From positions 1 through 64,000 of the forward strand of contig JASHNQ010000076.1 of the NCBI GenBank assembly GCA_030041545.1: a DNA stretch of 64,000 bases, given 5' to 3'. Of the stretch, positions 60,198 through 64,000 are shown piece by piece. Every line of letters begins with the position of its first letter. The stretch's first letter is position 1. The position numbers were made by a program, and so were the translations under genes. The notes below the pieces were generated by a model. That model worked only from the letters and a program-made list of their open reading frames with translations. It ran no database searches and was not told the DNA's origin. Origin of the DNA: a candidate division FCPU426 bacterium. Its GTDB lineage: Bacteria > Oederibacteriota > Muellerivitia > Muellerivitales > Muellerivitaceae.

Positions 60198-61280
60198 ATG
60201 GTCAAAACGGCCTTAACCAACCATAACAACCCAGACCCGCTCCTATTTCAGGAATCCCTCCTGAGCTGGTTCGACCAATATAAGCGGGACCTGCCCTGGC
60301 GCCGGACCCGCGATCCCTACGCCATCTTCGTTTCCGAAATGATGCTGCAGCAAACCCAGGTGAAAACCGTCATTCCTTATTATGAAAGGTTTCTCCAAGA
60401 GTTGCCCGATTGGGAAAGCCTGGCGAAAGCCAAGGAAGAAAAAGTTTTAAAGCTGTGGGAAGGATTGGGTTATTACCGCCGGGCCCGGAACTTAAGGGCC
60501 GCGGCCCAAAAAATCATCCGGGATTACGCCGGCCGGCTGCCGGACACGATGGAAGGGATCTTGGAAATTCCGGGAGTCGGCCCCTACAGCGCTGGCGCGG
60601 TGCTTTCCATTGCTTACCAAAAACCTTATCCCGTGGTGGATGGCAACGTTATCCGGGTCTTTTCCCGCCTTTTCCTGATCAAGGGCAACCTCAAAACCGG
60701 GGAGGGCCATAAAAAAGTATGGGAATGGGCGGAAAAGCTGGTCTCCCGCCAACGCCCGGGCGATTTCAACCAAGCCGTCATGGAATTGGGTGCCACCCTC
60801 TGCCTTTCCGAAAATCCCCAATGCTTGTTGTGTCCGCTCCTCAACCGATGCCCGGCCGCCCAGGGGGGGCTTCAAAGCGTGTTTCCACATGCCTTGAAGC
60901 CGTCGGCAACCGTCGAGGTGCCCATGTCCGCGCTCTTCATCGAACGAAAGGGTAAGGTCCTGGTTAAAAAGCGATCCCAAAATGAGAAATGGTTGAAAGG
61001 AATGTGGGAATTCCCCAGCGCCGGGGGGAAAAACTTCGAGGAGGCCCGGCGGAAACTGGCGGGGGACTTGAAGGTGAGGGCCCGGCGCAAGCCAATGTTG
61101 GAGGTCAGGCACCAAATCACCCGCCACAAAATCCGGCTCCGGCTATTCGGGGCGTCGGCTCCGCGTCGCCTCCCCCTCTCGGGCGGCTTCCAATGGGTGG
61201 CGTTGAGCCGTCTCCAGAAACTGCCCTTTGCCAGCGCCCAGGGGAAACTTCGGGAATGGCTCCTTCTAAACCGCGGTTGA
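60198..61280 (+). CDS. mutY: A/G-specific adenine glycosylase
   Basis: Repair glycosylase removing adenine opposite 8-oxoG, 360 residues as usual. N-terminal HhH-GPD domain: LPWRRTRDPYAIFVSEMMLQ, IPGVGPYSAGAVLSIA, VDGNVIRVFSRLF with the catalytic Asp. The 4Fe-4S cluster cysteines follow in C-x6-C-x2-C-x5-C form (CLSENPQCLLCPLLNRC). The C-terminal NUDIX-like domain (about 240-355) recognises 8-oxoG. ATG 60198 has AGGGA six bases upstream. Confidence 0.95.
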   Translation: MVKTALTNHNNPDPLLFQESLLSWFDQYKRDLPWRRTRDPYAIFVSEMMLQQTQVKTVIPYYERFLQELPDWESLAKAKEEKVLKLWEGLGYYRRARNLRAAAQKIIRDYAGRLPDTMEGILEIPGVGPYSAGAVLSIAYQKPYPVVDGNVIRVFSRLFLIKGNLKTGEGHKKVWEWAEKLVSRQRPGDFNQAVMELGATLCLSENPQCLLCPLLNRCPAAQGGLQSVFPHALKPSATVEVPMSALFIERKGKVLVKKRSQNEKWLKGMWEFPSAGGKNFEEARRKLAGDLKVRARRKPMLEVRHQITRHKIRLRLFGASAPRRLPLSGGFQWVALSRLQKLPFASAQGKLREWLLLNRG

Positions 61281-61375
61281 CGGTCGCCGGGGTTCCGGCC
61301 AAAACCGGCGTTTCTTTTTGGGACGCCAGGGGTTATATTCTGCGTGCTTATTCATCTCCCCGGCGAAAGAGGATC

Positions 61376-61720
61376 ATGAAAAACCGGATAGTGGTTTACT
61401 TGGCTTTGAACGCTTGGTTGGCCGCCGCGGCTTACGCCCAAAGCGCGGAAAATTCAACTTCCCTGCCTTCCCATTCCGCCGGCGGCGCGCTTCCGGCCGC
61501 CGTCCAAATGTCTCCATCCCCCGCGCAAGAATCCGCGACCGACTTGGGGCCCATGCCCTTTTCCAACGCCGAAGCGAATTTTTACCGCCGCGCTTGGCCG
61601 GTGGATAAAAGCCACTCGGCGGGCGCCCTTATCCTTTTCGGAACGGTTGTGGCCGTCCTGCTCTTCGGGCTTATCCGCCAAATGGCCAAATCCGGGCCCC
61701 GGAAACCCCCGCAGGAATAA
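61376..61720 (+). CDS. Small secreted/membrane protein of unknown function
   Basis: A 114-residue protein with a signal peptide (IVVYLALNAWLAAAAYA), a Ser/Pro-rich middle and one membrane segment near the C-terminus (AGALILFGTVVAVLLFGLI, about 80-98) followed by a short basic tail. Unless the first segment stays as an anchor, the topology is outside-in. ATG 61376 has AAGAGG five bases upstream. No family recognised. It follows mutY by about 95 bases and may share its transcript. Confidence 0.6.
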   Translation: MKNRIVVYLALNAWLAAAAYAQSAENSTSLPSHSAGGALPAAVQMSPSPAQESATDLGPMPFSNAEANFYRRAWPVDKSHSAGALILFGTVVAVLLFGLIRQMAKSGPRKPPQE

Positions 61721-61740
61721 AAATGGGGTACGAGAACGGC

Positions 61741-62424
61741 TCAGTGTCCCGGCGTTCGATCCTTGAGGTTCGGTCCCTGGAGGGCCTGGGTGGGGGTGGA
61801 AGAGGACTGGAGCAGGCTGAAAAATGGAAGTTTCTCGATCAAGGGGTAAAGCGGCCAAGATTCGTCGGTGAAAACCGCGTCCCTTACCTGTGCCCCCGTG
61901 CCCATGTTGAAACACCGGGCGCTGGATTTTTTAATGCATTTGCCCCGGTCATCATAAAAGCGGTCCCGAAGCACCTTCACCAGGAACTGCTGGTCCTGGC
62001 CCTTGCTCTTTTCATAAGCCCCGAATCGCCTAAAATCCAGGTGACTTTTCTCGAGGGTACCGTCCTCCCGGAAATAATAAAGGAGGTACTGGACCCAGTC
62101 CTTGGCGGGGCTTTTGAGTTCCATGGAAACGAGGACTGGCGCTGGTCCCTGAAAATAAGCCAGAGCCTTCCGGAAAAAGCCTTTGGGGGCGGCCGCTTCC
62201 ATCGCCGCTTCGTTCGGGTATTCCGCCCAGGCATTGGGCTGGGCCATGGATAAAACCGCGAAAAACCGGGGGGACAAGGCGCCGCTTTGGGAAGCCGAAT
62301 CAATGGCGGCGCAGGATTGGTTGATTTCCCGCAGTTCCTCGCCGAGTTTCCCGGCGGAGACGGTTGAAGCGAATAAGGTGTAAAAAAAGGCCAGGCACCA
62401 AGCGAACCACCACCTTTGACGCAA
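61741..62424 (-). CDS. Secreted protein of unknown function
   Basis: A 227-residue protein with a signal peptide (WWFAWCLAFFYTLFASTVSA, to about 24). The mature part is mixed alpha/beta with no known motif; two cysteines (KCIKKSSARC) could form a disulfide. Start TTG 62424 has AAGGAA upstream. It reads towards the previous gene (convergent). Confidence 0.55.
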   Translation of the reverse strand: MRQRWWFAWCLAFFYTLFASTVSAGKLGEELREINQSCAAIDSASQSGALSPRFFAVLSMAQPNAWAEYPNEAAMEAAAPKGFFRKALAYFQGPAPVLVSMELKSPAKDWVQYLLYYFREDGTLEKSHLDFRRFGAYEKSKGQDQQFLVKVLRDRFYDDRGKCIKKSSARCFNMGTGAQVRDAVFTDESWPLYPLIEKLPFFSLLQSSSTPTQALQGPNLKDRTPGH

Positions 62425-62502
62425 GCGCCGTTCCTTTCAGGGATCACTATGGTTTATACCGTTGTGATTTTAGCAGAGGAAGAAAAAGTCCCAACTCTTT
62501 TT

Positions 62503-62685
62503 TCAGGTTTCGCTTTCCGAACCGCCTTCGAGGATTTCCATGGTTCTTTCAACGAAATTCCGGGGCAAGGTTCGGGTTTCCCGGGCCTTTTGGTGTTCCT
62601 TTTTCCATATTGGATGCTTTTGGAGGTAATCCCGGTCCTTGGCGCTTAACTTTTTCAGCCAATCCTCAAAGGCCGCAAAGTCCAT
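62503..62685 (-). CDS. Small acidic/basic soluble protein
   Basis: A 60-residue protein (MDFAAFEDWLKKLSAKDRDY...) with strong helix propensity and high charge. ATG 62685 is preceded by GGGGAGAAGG. It lies 37 bases after the stop of the aromatic-rich secreted protein, so it is probably in the same transcript. Function unknown; size and charge would fit a regulator or a partner peptide. Confidence 0.5.
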   Translation of the reverse strand: MDFAAFEDWLKKLSAKDRDYLQKHPIWKKEHQKARETRTLPRNFVERTMEILEGGSESET

Positions 62686-62722
62686 GATCCTTCTCCCCGG
62701 GAAATTTCCAACGCCGGCCTTC

Positions 62723-63829
62723 CTAATTAGCGGCGGTTCCACCGGACCCCTGGTTAAAGGGATTGCCGTCGGAATCGAACATTTGGAAGGAACCGTCGTT
62801 GAAAATCACGAGGATTTGAAGGGGCTGACCATTCTGCCCGTTCGAAAACTTGACTTCCTTAACGCCGGAAGCCAGGAAAAAGGGCTTATTGTCGGTTTCT
62901 CCCGGGGCCGTGTCATAGAGGAAGGCGTCCCCGTTCACGATCTTCACCGTCCGGGTTCCATCCTGGCTGTTGAAGGAAATCCCCGCCGAAGGGCCCGCAG
63001 CCTGGGGGGCCATTGCGGGTTGCTGTCCTGGCGCGGCCTGCGCCGTGGTGGTGACCTGCGCTGAGGCGGCCGGCTCGTATTGGCCGTTGTTGTAAACATA
63101 AACGACGTCCACTTGATAAGGGTCCTGCCACCACCACCAACCGTTGTACCAGTAGCACCAGCGGAATAATACCGGATCGTACCACCACCAGTTTCCGGCG
63201 TACCAACGCGTCCAAAAACACTGGCCGCCCCAATACCAGCCATACCAGTGGTAACCCCAGGGATCGTAAAAGTGGCAGTAATTGTAACCGCCCCAGGTGT
63301 GCCAATAATAGTGGTTCGCCACGATTTCGTTGCTGTTGTAAAGGTTGATCTGAGCCGTAAAAGCCGCGTTGTGGGCAAAGGCGTTCATATGGCTTTGGAT
63401 CACCACCGCGCTGGCGCCTCGGGGTTCGATCACCGACGCGTGCAAGGCCCCCCCTCCGGGCCCGACCCGGGGCTGGACGAAGGTGGAATGTTGGGGATCG
63501 GCACTCAGCATCTTGCCGCGGGCCAAGGTCGGAGGAAGATGGGTGATCCCCATGTTCCGCAGCTGCGGTGAAACCGCACGGGGGTGGTTGAAATTGTGGC
63601 CGGAGGCGCCGGGGCGGTAAGCTTGGCCTTGGGCGCGTTGGTTGTTCCCGGTATTGGCCCGGTTGAAATGCCGTTGGTTGTTCCGGTTTCCATGACCCTT
63701 GGCCCGGTGCCGTCCATCCTTGCTCTTTTCATACCCCGGACCGCCGTTGCCGTTGCCTTGGTCTTGGGCCCAAACAACCGTGGCCAGGGATAGGAATAAA
63801 ACCTGGGAAAAGAGCGCGAGTTTTTTCAT
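62723..63829 (-). CDS. Secreted protein with Trp/Tyr-rich core
   Basis: A 368-residue protein. Signal peptide (KKLALFSQVLFLSLATVVWA), a Gly/Asn/Arg-rich disordered part (about 22-95), a helical stretch, then a core of about 70 residues (about 175-245) in which about half of all positions are Trp, Tyr or Phe (YHWYGWYWGG, NWWWYDPVLF, YNGWWWWQDP). A Gln/Ala spacer and a beta-type C-terminal domain (ISFNSQDGTRTVKIVNGDAF) follow. I do not know the family. The aromatic core may bind glycans or stack in the envelope. ATG 63829 is preceded by AAGGTGG at long spacing. Confidence 0.6.
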   Translation of the reverse strand: MKKLALFSQVLFLSLATVVWAQDQGNGNGGPGYEKSKDGRHRAKGHGNRNNQRHFNRANTGNNQRAQGQAYRPGASGHNFNHPRAVSPQLRNMGITHLPPTLARGKMLSADPQHSTFVQPRVGPGGGALHASVIEPRGASAVVIQSHMNAFAHNAAFTAQINLYNSNEIVANHYYWHTWGGYNYCHFYDPWGYHWYGWYWGGQCFWTRWYAGNWWWYDPVLFRWCYWYNGWWWWQDPYQVDVVYVYNNGQYEPAASAQVTTTAQAAPGQQPAMAPQAAGPSAGISFNSQDGTRTVKIVNGDAFLYDTAPGETDNKPFFLASGVKEVKFSNGQNGQPLQILVIFNDGSFQMFDSDGNPFNQGSGGTAAN

Positions 63830-63859
63830 AAGATGTCCACCTTTGGGGAATAAACTCAT

Positions 63860-64000
63860 TTTCTCACAACAATAGGGGTTTGGTTACAAGTTCTTAACCC
63901 GGACGAGCCGGAACCAAACAGGGTTGCATCCGCTACTTTCACGGGTGAATCCAGTGTAAAAGCGCCCGATCCCTTAGGTCGGGAAACCCTTCGATAAACT
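63860..64000. other. Right edge, no feature seen
   Basis: About 140 bases upstream of the aromatic-rich protein. They should hold its promoter; no consensus was clear. Confidence 0.3.

Noticed and set aside
61200-61262. LPFASAQGKLREW at the end of MutY as another repeat-derived peptide
   Set aside because: It resembles a repeat-encoded peptide known from environmental genomes, but the DNA has no matching copy in this window and MutY C-termini normally have a similar helix here.

Overview
The window looks like a chromosome segment of an uncultured, Gram-negative (diderm) bacterium. The evidence is an OmpA-type outer membrane protein fused to a PorV-like barrel, a TolC/HlyD/MacB efflux set, lipobox-type and ordinary signal peptides, and secreted proteins with long Pro-Thr linkers ending in FlgD-like C-terminal modules. 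Such linker proteins are typical of poorly sampled candidate phyla; I cannot name the phylum from sequence alone. Base composition is moderately GC-rich, with AT-richer islands around a toxin-antitoxin locus. No tRNA, rRNA or CRISPR array was seen.

Layout. 1-8.1 kb, all minus strand: partial alr, dnaB, an orphan XRE regulator, a Panacea-type toxin-antitoxin pair, then rplI, a DUF2232 membrane protein, rpsR, ssb and rpsF, and an RDD protein. 8.1-15.6 kb: central metabolism (PPi-dependent phosphofructokinase pfp, class I aldolase fbaB, a RhaD-like class II aldolase broken by a stop codon, a PfkB kinase), a MazEF pair, an ArsC/Spx-like protein, GrpB and a secreted protein. 15.7-34.3 kb: a large envelope-glycan region with four YfhO-family membrane proteins, a 998-residue protein carrying two O-antigen-ligase-like halves plus TPRs, an MDR dehydrogenase, a PQQ-type propeller and a GT-C glycosyltransferase with TPRs; VapBC and aroQ sit among them. 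34.8-47.0 kb: the PorV/OmpA fusion followed by six secreted proteins, each joining a different N-terminal module to one of two C-terminal modules through a Pro-Thr linker. 47.6-51.2 kb: glnA with a sigma-54 promoter and a NifA-like activator. 51.5-56.0 kb: tripartite efflux. 56-63.8 kb: TPR protein, clpS, PilZ, a membrane class III cyclase with an altered catalytic residue, mutY and small secreted proteins.

How parts may work together. The YfhO/ligase/GT-C genes encode membrane enzymes of the type that move sugars from lipid carriers. The Thr-rich linkers encoded a few kilobases away are plausible O-glycosylation targets, and the PorV-like barrel is a plausible handler of their C-terminal modules. 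This is inference. The most striking sequence-level observation is that several unrelated short palindromic repeat families have landed in frame inside genes (alr, the OmpA fusion, YfhO-2 and the GT-C enzyme), adding repeat-encoded peptides to the proteins.
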